From: a virus
IMG/VR virus record: IMGVR_UViG_3300035698_003705
Span: 1-64,000 of that record
Length of the DNA: 64,000 bases
Direction: 5' to 3' (one strand)
Program-made: the position numbers and the translations under genes
Shown: piece by piece, positions 16,157 through 23,956 of the stretch
How the letters are laid out: every line of letters starts with the position of its first letter
Position numbering within the stretch: position 1 is the first letter of the stretch
The notes under the pieces: generated by a model
The model's input: only the letters and a program-made list of their open reading frames with translations
Told to the model about the DNA's origin: nothing
The model's database searches: none

Positions 16157-16679
16157 TTCTCAAACTTGGGTTGCATTGGAACTATCTAAGGTAGGTGAAG
16201 AGAAGATTCAAGAAGGACTGTTAGAAAGTACTCTAAGAAAGGATCTGTGTGTTTCAGAGGATTTTCCAATATTCATTCCAGTAGCTTCTTATTTTAAAGG
16301 TACCAAACGAGTTGTAGTAGTTCTAATGGAGGGCTACGCTTTTGTAGGTACTGGGCTCTCTGACACTTGCTACTTCCAATTAGAAAGACAGTCTTATGTT
16401 GAACGTGTATTAACAGCTGAAGTATCTGGGAGGAATAGAGTTTTAACTACTATCCCTAACAAAACCATCCTAGAGTTACAAACAAGACTGCGTAAGATTA
16501 CAACACAAGACATGCCTGTTGGATCAGAAGTGAAAGTCACAGACGGGCCTTATAAAAATTTAAGCGGTACTGTATTAGGGTTGTCCCGCGAGGAAGCCTT
16601 TGTGGAGATCCACTTGCGTTCAATTGAGTTGATAGCTACTATCTCAAGGATGCTTTTAACAGCAGTGGATCCACAATAA
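16143..16679 (+). CDS. NusG/RfaH-like protein with KOW domain
   Basis: The 178-residue protein has an N-terminal NGN-like part with the pattern IFIPVASYF...VVVVLMEGYAFVGT (43-70), matching the P-(x)n-pGYvFv hallmark of NusG. A C-terminal KOW motif at about 126-165 (VGSEVKVTDGPYKNLSGTV) follows. Such proteins bind RNA polymerase and alter pausing or termination. The start is GTG 16143, inside the end of dnaX, with GAGGAG upstream. It lies directly before a sigma-like gene, so the pair may redirect host transcription to late phage genes across the terminators seen here. Confidence 0.75.
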   Translation: MDIRDSQTWVALELSKVGEEKIQEGLLESTLRKDLCVSEDFPIFIPVASYFKGTKRVVVVLMEGYAFVGTGLSDTCYFQLERQSYVERVLTAEVSGRNRVLTTIPNKTILELQTRLRKITTQDMPVGSEVKVTDGPYKNLSGTVLGLSREEAFVEIHLRSIELIATISRMLLTAVDPQ

Positions 16680-16729
16680 GAGGATATAGTTGTACTTCGT
16701 GAGCTACACCACATTATGTGGAGGTGGCC

Positions 16730-17332
16730 ATGTCATGGTCGGGTTGTTATGTATTAGATCCAGTAGAATTAGAAGCACGCTTTGGCGACAGCCTGAGTCT
16801 TTCTTATTTAGACAATATTTTTGTAGAGCCCTCTGAGGAAGATGAAGCTCAAATAGAGCAGATCAAAGAAGTCCTTGAGGCCCTGCCCCCTAGAGAAGCT
16901 GATTTTGTAGACCTCTATTATTTCAAAAATCTAAAACAGACAGACATAGCCTACATTTTTGGGGTTTCACAGCCTACTGTGTGTTATCGTTTGGCTCGGG
17001 CAGCAGACCGTATTCGTTTTTTATTAAACCTTCCCAAAGTAAAAAAAATACAAATGACAGATGATTTACGCGGGTTCTTTGTAGATCCTCTTGATGTACA
17101 AATTATGGTTTTCATGTGGGAGACTACCTGCCAGTCTGAAGTCGCTAAGCGCTTGAATGTGACACAGGGGCTAGTGCGGCACCGCTTTCTTAGGTCACTG
17201 GCTGCTTTAAGGGCGTCTTCTAAGTATGCACGTTATGTAGTCCTATTTGATTATATTGCCGCGAACCTAAATATCCTTAGAGAAGTACAAAGACCTTTGT
17301 CTGGAGAGATCTCAGTTTGGTGTGTTCATTGA
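16730..17332 (+). CDS. Sigma-70 region 4-like transcription factor
   Basis: The 200-residue protein begins at ATG 16730 preceded by GTGGAGGTGG. Its middle (LEALPPREADFVDLYYFKNL then TDIAYIFGVSQPTVCYRL) matches sigma region 4, whose helix-turn-helix binds the -35 element. A second helix-turn-helix follows (SEVAKRLNVTQGLVRHRF). No region 2 for -10 binding is visible, so it may be a phage sigma adaptor or anti-/co-sigma rather than a full sigma factor. Its place at the junction between early and virion genes fits a late-gene switch. Confidence 0.7.
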   Translation: MSWSGCYVLDPVELEARFGDSLSLSYLDNIFVEPSEEDEAQIEQIKEVLEALPPREADFVDLYYFKNLKQTDIAYIFGVSQPTVCYRLARAADRIRFLLNLPKVKKIQMTDDLRGFFVDPLDVQIMVFMWETTCQSEVAKRLNVTQGLVRHRFLRSLAALRASSKYARYVVLFDYIAANLNILREVQRPLSGEISVWCVH

Positions 17333-17390
17333 CGTTTTCGTTTTTTCGTTTATCAAAAAGCAAGATTAGGGTTACTAGTTGGAGGGGCCA

Positions 17391-17711
17391 GTGGATACAG
17401 GTGTAAAAAAACAGGGTGGTAAACAAGTAGTGATGGTCAGAGCAATCGCACAACGATGGCTTAGCAAAGCTGCAACGCCCGAATATAGGCTCCGTGTGCT
17501 TTTTGGAGTTTCACAATATCAGAACCTTGCTAACCTGCTCAGGGCTTTTAGAGATGGGAAGGTCGTGATTGCAGGTGTGGCAGCAATTCCTGACATGGGT
17601 GTTAAAGAAGATTTTGATGGTTTGGAACTTTGGTCCTCGGATACTGTGGCTTTAGAGAAACTGAATCAGTGGTTGACTGCTAAGGGTATGGAAACACGTG
17701 AGGTGAATTAA
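17391..17711 (+). CDS. Hypothetical protein carrying an N-terminal AQRWL tag-like motif
   Basis: The 106-residue protein starts at GTG 17391 with GGAGGGG upstream (a TTG at 17379 would overlap this site). Near its N-terminus is VRAIAQRWLSKAA (Trp23), a version of the recurring K/R-hydrophobic-A-x-R-[YW]-L motif seen at protein ends throughout the virion region. The rest is a small alpha/beta protein of unknown family. It is the first gene after the sigma-like factor and is coupled to the beta-helix gene downstream. Confidence 0.65.
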   Translation: MDTGVKKQGGKQVVMVRAIAQRWLSKAATPEYRLRVLFGVSQYQNLANLLRAFRDGKVVIAGVAAIPDMGVKEDFDGLELWSSDTVALEKLNQWLTAKGMETREVN

Positions 17712-18967
17712 TGGCACAAAGCCCTTTCAAAGTAGACCAGATTAAGATTGAGCCAGGAAGTTCTGGTACAAGACTGATTGATAAAGCAACAGACGGGTCA
17801 TTACAGTTTACGGACAGTTTAATAACCGGTGCTATTACACTATCGCAGTTGGCAGGTTTTAAGACTATTCAGAATATGTTAATAGTTGGCAAAGCCGGTG
17901 CAGGTGTCGCATATACTACTATCCAGTCTGCTTTAGATGTGATTCCGGCATCCAGTTCTTCTCTGAATCCTTATTTTGTATTTGTATGCCCCGGCGTCTA
18001 TACTGAAACCTTGAATATCGCACGCGACGGGGTTTACATCATAGGGTTGGGTGCAACTGTACAGGCTGTTGAAACAACCCCTGATGGTCCTGCTGCTTAT
18101 CATACAGTAGTCATCCAAGCAGCTCTTGGCACTGTGCCAAAGTTAGTAGTGCTTCAGAACCTACCTATTAAGAACATCCACACAAACTATGCGTGTGTTC
18201 GTGTCTTGGGTGCTGCCAGCTCCGAAGTGGGGCTTACAGGCATCTTATTAGATAACTGCGATCTGTATCCTATTGCTACAGGAGGCAACAGAGCTTTGTG
18301 GGCTACTGCTGTAAATAGAGTGGTGCTGCAGGGTGGTTCTCACTTTGATAGCGGCGGGTTTGCTACTAATCTTGTGCAAGAATGTAGTGATGTGTGTTTT
18401 AAGGGTGTAGGTAGTCTTCCTGCTATGAGCTTTAGATGGGATATTACAGAAAGCCTGCCTAGTGCTTCTCATGTCGGCTATGCCATTCAGGGTGGTTACG
18501 GTTTAGGAAGCCTGTCTTCTTTAACACCTAAAATTTCTTTTGTTTCTTCTGTGGCACCAAATCAGGGTGTTTTGTATTTAGACTCTCTTGTAGCTACACC
18601 GGCCCCCACACTATCTATAACAGATGGCATTGCTAAGGCAACAGGATGTCAGTTTGGCACGATAGCTTTGGATGGGGCGGATTTATATTTGGCTGGTTGT
18701 ACTCACGGAGCTTTTACAGCTTCCGGTGGTGCCCGAGTTCAGGAATCAATTGTGACTGGAACGGCTTCTTTTGCTGGTGACACTACCAAAGCAGTAACTT
18801 TTGCAGAAACAGCGATGTCTGCTACTTACACTGTAACTCTAGAATTGAGTGCAGCCCCTGCTAATAACGAGGTGCCTTGGGTGACGGGTAAAACTGTGAC
18901 TGGCTTTACAGTTAATTTTGCGACTGCTCAGACACTAACTGTGTCTTGGTCTGCACAATACAGGTAA
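17711..18967 (+). CDS. Pectate-lyase-like beta-helix virion protein
   Basis: The 418-residue protein has a pectin-lyase-like right-handed beta-helix opening: YTTIQSALDVIP, then VFVCPGVYTETLNI and GVYIIGLG, as in pectinesterase-type repeats. Hydrophobic, Gly/Ser/Thr-rich rungs follow to about residue 330. The last 50 residues (alternating Thr/Val with TYTVTLELSAAP and VTGFTVNFA) form a separate beta domain often found at the end of tail or head fibres. A tailspike, fibre or capsid-surface protein is likely, and enzymatic activity is not shown. It starts the virion gene block. Confidence 0.72.
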   Translation: MAQSPFKVDQIKIEPGSSGTRLIDKATDGSLQFTDSLITGAITLSQLAGFKTIQNMLIVGKAGAGVAYTTIQSALDVIPASSSSLNPYFVFVCPGVYTETLNIARDGVYIIGLGATVQAVETTPDGPAAYHTVVIQAALGTVPKLVVLQNLPIKNIHTNYACVRVLGAASSEVGLTGILLDNCDLYPIATGGNRALWATAVNRVVLQGGSHFDSGGFATNLVQECSDVCFKGVGSLPAMSFRWDITESLPSASHVGYAIQGGYGLGSLSSLTPKISFVSSVAPNQGVLYLDSLVATPAPTLSITDGIAKATGCQFGTIALDGADLYLAGCTHGAFTASGGARVQESIVTGTASFAGDTTKAVTFAETAMSATYTVTLELSAAPANNEVPWVTGKTVTGFTVNFATAQTLTVSWSAQYR

Positions 18968-18977
18968 GGGGTGACGA

Positions 18978-19535
18978 ATGAGTGACTTTTGGGATGAAAT
19001 GAATGAGGCTTACTCAAAAACTTCTGTGCTTGATGATTTTTTAAATTCAAGACAGTGCGGCGAGTCAAGGCATTGTTCTGTGTTAGCTTTGACGGATAGG
19101 ATGCGTGCTGCACATGCACTACCGCTTCCTGTGGATGCAGGTGCTAGAGTTCGCTTTGTTGCAAACTTAGGTTCTGTGTTGACGTATGATAGTATTCCAA
19201 ACCCAAAAGTTGAAGGCACTGTAGTCACAGTTAAAACAGCTGGTGGCCATGCTACTTCTATGGATGATCGTGTTTTTGTATTGTGGGATGACGGACAGTT
19301 CCGGCCTATCTTAGCGGAACACTTGAGGCGTTCAGGTATTACAAGTAAGAAAAGCCACTCTGTTCGTATCGTGGCTTCCAGCATGATGGATTTATCTGCT
19401 TTCTTTGGCCCTACGGCTTCTCAAGATGAACTAGTGCATAAAGCCACGAAGGACCTGTGGTCCTTTCACCAAGAGGGTGGCAATTTTATAGTGGAACGTC
19501 TGTTTGACGATACGGGCAACCCGTTGAAGGATTGA
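18978..19535 (+). CDS. Hypothetical protein with SH3/KOW-like barrel
   Basis: The 185-residue protein has a central segment with small beta-barrel character (GARVRFVANLG ... VEGTVVTVKTAG ... DRVFVLWDDGQFRPILAEHLRR), comparable to the barrel in the protein at 38263. These barrels often mediate protein or nucleic acid contacts. It precedes a similar barrel-type small protein. A role in the head is inferred from position only. Confidence 0.65.
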   Translation: MSDFWDEMNEAYSKTSVLDDFLNSRQCGESRHCSVLALTDRMRAAHALPLPVDAGARVRFVANLGSVLTYDSIPNPKVEGTVVTVKTAGGHATSMDDRVFVLWDDGQFRPILAEHLRRSGITSKKSHSVRIVASSMMDLSAFFGPTASQDELVHKATKDLWSFHQEGGNFIVERLFDDTGNPLKD

Positions 19536-19543
19536 GGTGTTGT

Positions 19544-19948
19544 ATGAAAAAGCAATCTGATCTAACTTTAGAGCAGGCATGGGGCCCAATGTTGCACACA
19601 GCAGCATTCTTAAAGCTTAAAACCGATTTGAAGTTGAAAACAGGTGATGTGATTCCCAGAGGTACTAAAGTACAGGTGAAGTTTCTGGGCATGCGTGAAA
19701 CTCGGGTCTGTGATGTCTTTTTTGACTGGGTTGGCGATTCAGGGAGAGACTATAACAAAGTCCCTGCAAAGCTGGCTGTAAGTAGGCTTTCTGATTTCTT
19801 GACGGGTTTTAGACGCCCCTCAATGACAGCTCTTAGGCGTATGTCTGAAAATGGAATTGCAACAACGCCTACAGGTAAGAGGGTAGAGCCGGACGGGGTA
19901 GGCCCCGATGGATCCCCCAGTTGGCTTTTGGTGCTTGGTTATATCTAA
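19544..19948 (+). CDS. Hypothetical protein
   Basis: The 134-residue basic protein starts at ATG 19544 with GAGGTG upstream. The middle (KLKTGDVIPRGTKVQVKFLGMRETRVCDVFF) again suggests a small beta-barrel. The C-terminal part is Pro/Gly-rich and probably disordered. No family is recognised. It is part of the same virion-gene run as its neighbours. Confidence 0.62.
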   Translation: MKKQSDLTLEQAWGPMLHTAAFLKLKTDLKLKTGDVIPRGTKVQVKFLGMRETRVCDVFFDWVGDSGRDYNKVPAKLAVSRLSDFLTGFRRPSMTALRRMSENGIATTPTGKRVEPDGVGPDGSPSWLLVLGYI

Positions 19949-19993
19949 GCCACTAGACAGGTTATGAATTGTGGTAAGTTGGAGGTCTTAATC

Positions 19994-20575
19994 TTGGATA
20001 AGCAGAAATTAGCTCAGCGATACTTGAAAACAGCAGGAGAAGTTCGCTTCATTAAAGATCGTGGAGGTGATACACATGAATGGGGGTGGGGTACACCGGG
20101 CCCCTCAATTCGTGAGAATACAGAGGGCTTTGAGTTCAACCCTAAGCTGTTGAAACCTTTGGCCTTAACACTGAGGGCAACCATGTCTGCAATGGGCCAC
20201 TCCCTATCTGCATACAATTTGTTTACCAAAATTAAATCTGCTACGGTTTCTCCTGATGGCAGCCTTGGTGGTAAGGGCTATATTGAAAAGATTAAGGATA
20301 TGAGGCGGCAATACATGAATTGCGTTGAAGCACTTTCTGCTTTGTCGGATACATTGTATGATGAGATACACGCACCTCACTGGAACCCTGCTGTTGCAGA
20401 ACAAGACCCCCGAGAAAGGGAGCAGGTAAAAGAAATCATGCAGGATGTGGAAGAAATTAAAGAGTCCCCTGAAGAGTGGGCCAAAGAAGAAGAATCTGAA
20501 ATGGATGAGGAAAAATCAAACACACCCCGTAAGACGGCAGCTTTAGCAAAACGATATCTCCAATGGAGCGTGTAA
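19994..20575 (+). CDS. Hypothetical protein with RYL-type tags at both ends
   Basis: TTG 19994 sits seven bases after GGAGGT and gives an N-terminus MDKQKLAQRYLKTAGEV. ATG 19964 is an in-frame alternative that overlaps the ribosome site. The C-terminus reads TAALAKRYLQWSV. Both ends therefore carry the recurring K/R-L-A-x-R-Y-L motif, and the C-terminal copy is preceded by a K-T-A-A site. The body is helical and ends in an acidic stretch (Glu-rich, about 145-175). It may be a prohead core or scaffold-like protein, and no family is recognised. Confidence 0.68.
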   Translation: MDKQKLAQRYLKTAGEVRFIKDRGGDTHEWGWGTPGPSIRENTEGFEFNPKLLKPLALTLRATMSAMGHSLSAYNLFTKIKSATVSPDGSLGGKGYIEKIKDMRRQYMNCVEALSALSDTLYDEIHAPHWNPAVAEQDPREREQVKEIMQDVEEIKESPEEWAKEEESEMDEEKSNTPRKTAALAKRYLQWSV

Positions 20576-22719
20576 TGAAAACATCTGATGACTGGACTGC
20601 AAACATACAAATGCCAGGACTGCCTGCAGACGAACTAACTATGTCTACTGGTGATACTCTGGGTCTTGATGCTTTTACTTTTGAAGATCCGCCTAAGTCT
20701 GGGTTTGACAGTGCAAGGCTGCCTGAAGTTAGCGGTCTTTCCGAACTGCCTGACGGCTTGATGGGGCAGCCCCTTGAGCCGCTAATTGCACAAGAACTTA
20801 CGGACACAGATGACGGGGCTTACTTTGGTGAAGATGTTGTAGGTGAAAAAACTGCTGCTTTAGTCGATTTGGACTGGTTGGACCCAACTCAGAAACAGGA
20901 TCCCGAGAGGCTACCTGATAATGAAACAAGTTTGAATTCCAAAGATCAGTTGGAAGAAGTTTGGGGTACAGATCATAGGACGGACGGGCTTTTTTTAGTA
21001 CCTAATAGAGACAGGGAAACTGCTCAGTATTTGGAGTCTCTCAAAGAGGATCACAAATCAGGACTGCCCGGAGACAAATCAGCTTCTTTAGAAGACTTAC
21101 AGGATGCTATAAAGCAAGCTTCACGAAGGGTGCATTTTGGAAAGACCCTACATACTATTCAAGAGCAACTAGTGGCTCGTTTAGGCCATGAAGCAAAACG
21201 TACAAGATCTGCTATGTCTTTTTTGAAGGATGATATTGGCTTAGCCGGGAAGGTTTTTATTCGAGCTTCTGTTTTTCCAGGTTTGAAAAATGGAACTTGG
21301 GTGAAAGAAGTTAAGCGTTCTTGCAGAACAGCACGTTATGTTATTACAAACGATGCTGCTGTAGCTACTAAATTAGGAATGCTAATGGTATCCGAAGTGC
21401 CCTGGAAAGAGGCCCTGAGGCATTACAAGCCGTTATTGACTGCAGCAGGATACAAAGTAGCTTCTGCTGAAAACCCCAAAGAAACCCTACGCAGGGCTTT
21501 CCTAGCGGGTCCTCGGATTCAAAAGGTAGAATCCTATAAGCCTGTGATTTCTGCTGAAGCTGAAATGCTCCGTCAACTAGATGCTCCTGCTATTACAGAG
21601 GACTTTGAGACCTCCGAACAACAAGCACGTAAGGCTCGGCGTAAGCAGGCTTTGGTACAGATTGCACGCTGGGTAAAAGCAGGGAGCCTTACCCATGCGG
21701 ATGCTATCCGTTTAGGACAGGCAAAAGCAGATTCACATGTACTACTGGCTACTGCAGGTCGTTTAATGATGGCTAGTCAGCAGGCATCTGTATATTCCGG
21801 TGTTGGTACAGACTTTAAGACGCACACCACACAGGTATGGGCGTCTTTGGAAGATCAGGAAGCACAGTTTGAGAAGGAAAAAACAAAAAAGGTTTTGGCC
21901 CATGCTGTGAAAAAAGGACAGATAACTATTGGGGAAGCTCAGTATATCGCAAGTCTGAAAAAGTCTACCTTGGAGACTGAGGCTCTTATTTCTAAAACAG
22001 CAAAACTTGCGGCACTAAGGCGTCAAGTCGCAAAAACTAAAGTTGCCAAGTCTGTTTATGAAGGGGCCGGTACAGAAATGAAGGAGGTTCTCCGAACAGG
22101 GGCTCCTAAAAGACCCACCATGTCTGTAGAGCAGACTGCTCTTCTTAAAGTGGCTTCTGAGTCTAGAATACAAGCACAGGAATTTACCTCCCTGTTGCGT
22201 TGGGCAAAACAGCGTTTGAATACAGGTGTAGTAGGAGAAAAGCTAGACCTAGAATTGAAGAAACGTTTTGCAAGCCCCCTACTTAAAGCAGCCTCTAGTT
22301 TGTTACAGGATCTCAGGAACAAGCACGAAGGATTAGCAGGGCATCTTTATGTAGACGCTTCTGCTTATAATACTGTTGGTGTTACAGGATGCAAGCAGGC
22401 AGGTTCTAAGTACAGGACCAGTAGTGTCAAATATGTTTTGGCCATGCCTAAGTGTGCTAGCTGCACATTGCACAATGCAGATGATATGTGTCAGTGTTAT
22501 AATAAAAAACTGGTGGCGAAGCCTCCAGTTGCGGATCCAAGAAAATATCAAGCATCCGTTCTCAAGAAAGCATGCACTGTTGCGGCACCCTTAAAGAATG
22601 TGTTTCAACCAGAAGAGTTTGGTTTGCAAAACGATGCTCTAAATGGTGTTTCTTTTGACCCGGGTAAAAATGTAGATTTGATAGAGGACTTTGATTTTGG
22701 TGACGGAATAGAACTGTGA
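20575..22719 (+). CDS. Large helical virion protein of unknown function with internal duplication
   Basis: The 714-residue protein starts at ATG 20575, overlapping the previous stop. An acidic N-terminal region (1-130) contains two K-x-A-[AS]-L sites (EKTAALVDLDW and DKSASLEDLQ). It is followed by mainly helical sequence. A segment is duplicated: SVYSGVGTDFK and SVYEGAGTEMK mark equivalent points of two repeats spanning about 350-500. Near the C-terminus is a Cys cluster (CASCTLHNADDMCQCYN) that could bind zinc. Its location just before terminase suggests an internal head or portal-associated protein. Function is not recognised. Confidence 0.7.
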   Translation: MKTSDDWTANIQMPGLPADELTMSTGDTLGLDAFTFEDPPKSGFDSARLPEVSGLSELPDGLMGQPLEPLIAQELTDTDDGAYFGEDVVGEKTAALVDLDWLDPTQKQDPERLPDNETSLNSKDQLEEVWGTDHRTDGLFLVPNRDRETAQYLESLKEDHKSGLPGDKSASLEDLQDAIKQASRRVHFGKTLHTIQEQLVARLGHEAKRTRSAMSFLKDDIGLAGKVFIRASVFPGLKNGTWVKEVKRSCRTARYVITNDAAVATKLGMLMVSEVPWKEALRHYKPLLTAAGYKVASAENPKETLRRAFLAGPRIQKVESYKPVISAEAEMLRQLDAPAITEDFETSEQQARKARRKQALVQIARWVKAGSLTHADAIRLGQAKADSHVLLATAGRLMMASQQASVYSGVGTDFKTHTTQVWASLEDQEAQFEKEKTKKVLAHAVKKGQITIGEAQYIASLKKSTLETEALISKTAKLAALRRQVAKTKVAKSVYEGAGTEMKEVLRTGAPKRPTMSVEQTALLKVASESRIQAQEFTSLLRWAKQRLNTGVVGEKLDLELKKRFASPLLKAASSLLQDLRNKHEGLAGHLYVDASAYNTVGVTGCKQAGSKYRTSSVKYVLAMPKCASCTLHNADDMCQCYNKKLVAKPPVADPRKYQASVLKKACTVAAPLKNVFQPEEFGLQNDALNGVSFDPGKNVDLIEDFDFGDGIEL

Positions 22720-22727
22720 GGTGCAGA

Positions 22728-23258
22728 ATGGGGATTAAAAGATATATCTGTCCTGGGTCATTTAAGATGCTTATAGGCAGTAAGCCGTTTTGTACTGATC
22801 CTACTTGGCGGGGCTTTACAGAACCTGCCACACGCAGAACAGTTACATGTGGGCCGGTGATTGGCAGCGATGGAGCGGGTATTATTAGTAACCCTACAAG
22901 CGTACCAGGTGTACCACAGGGAGTTACAGGATCTTTCACAGTAGCAGACAACGACTTCTCAACGGGTTGGGTTGTGTTGATTCTGGGTGACTATAGACTG
23001 ATATCTTATGTGGATTTTCAGATTGGTGGTAATGTAGGGGCAACGGCACTTTTAATTGCCAATGCAATTAGTACGTTTGCTGGTTTTTCGGCTACTGCTT
23101 TGGGCCCAGTAGTTACGGTAGTTTATGGGGACCCCTTATCTAAGGTGGAGTTCCGAGCATTACATCGGGGCACAAAGACAAACTTCACTACTTTTAGCCC
23201 AGACAATGGGTTTTTAGGTGGTGGCTCTCCTGTTCTTGGTGCACCCGCTCTTACATGA
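22728..23258 (+). CDS. Hypothetical virion protein
   Basis: The 176-residue protein starts at ATG 22728, eight bases after the previous stop, with GAGGTG upstream. The N-terminal 40 residues contain three cysteines (YICPGSF, FCTDP, VTCGP). The remainder is a Gly/Ser/Val-rich beta-type domain ending in GGGSPVLGAPALT. It resembles small tail or head structural proteins in composition only. Confidence 0.62.
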   Translation: MGIKRYICPGSFKMLIGSKPFCTDPTWRGFTEPATRRTVTCGPVIGSDGAGIISNPTSVPGVPQGVTGSFTVADNDFSTGWVVLILGDYRLISYVDFQIGGNVGATALLIANAISTFAGFSATALGPVVTVVYGDPLSKVEFRALHRGTKTNFTTFSPDNGFLGGGSPVLGAPALT

Positions 23259-23268
23259 GGGTGTCACT

Positions 23269-23946
23269 ATGTCCAATTATAAATTCTCTACAGATCTGAG
23301 TACTAAGGAACTAAAAGAGCTAATACCTCACAATGCTGTAACTGTTCTTGTAGAAACCTTCCAAGGCAAACAGAGATATAAAGCTGTTGACAGCCTTGAA
23401 CCCACAGATAAGATTCAGGTAAACAATCAGGGTATCCCGATCACAATGAAGAAAAAGCCGGGCCGCCCGCAAGCACCTGATATGGTGGCTATCAATCCTG
23501 TTGTAGCAGAGTTGTTGAAGCGAAAAGGCCACACACTCCAAGAAGATCCCATTTTACAAGCTGTTAGGAAGGATTCTGAAAACCCCGATGTTTTACATCA
23601 AGTAGTTTTAGCTTTGGTGAATGAGGCTTCCAGTTTGAGTTGGGAGAGGCAAGAGGCAGAACGTGAGGGGCGTGAGACCAGTAACATTTCTATCCGTAGG
23701 GTAAACACTCTAAAAGCATTAGCTGACACTTGGATGAAACGTAGGGACCAGGTCACTACTAAAGGTGCTGACTTAGGGTCGCCTTCTTACAGGGCATTGC
23801 TTAAATTTCTTTTAGAGACCTTCCAAGAGGCACTCCATGATGCCGGTGTACGGGACGAAATGACGGAAACTGTTTTCGCACGTATGGCAAAAGCTATGGA
23901 TAATGACTGGGAATCAGAAGCAAGAAACCGAATGAAGAACGTGTAG
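23269..23946 (+). CDS. Candidate terminase small subunit
   Basis: The 225-residue protein starts at ATG 23269 (the open frame upstream overlaps the previous gene). It contains an AT-hook-like KKKPGRPQAP at about residue 60, followed by a helical body with many charged residues. It lies 10 bases before the large terminase, the usual place for the small subunit that recognises packaging-initiation DNA. Family similarity could not be confirmed, and it could also be another DNA-binding head protein. Confidence 0.6.
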   Translation: MSNYKFSTDLSTKELKELIPHNAVTVLVETFQGKQRYKAVDSLEPTDKIQVNNQGIPITMKKKPGRPQAPDMVAINPVVAELLKRKGHTLQEDPILQAVRKDSENPDVLHQVVLALVNEASSLSWERQEAEREGRETSNISIRRVNTLKALADTWMKRRDQVTTKGADLGSPSYRALLKFLLETFQEALHDAGVRDEMTETVFARMAKAMDNDWESEARNRMKNV

Positions 23947-23956
23947 GATGGTATAG

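Noticed and set aside
20575-22719. ARWVKAG and RWAKQRL segments as RYL tags
   Set aside because: They are internal to a helical protein, lack the terminal position and deviate from the pattern. They are likely ordinary amphipathic helices.
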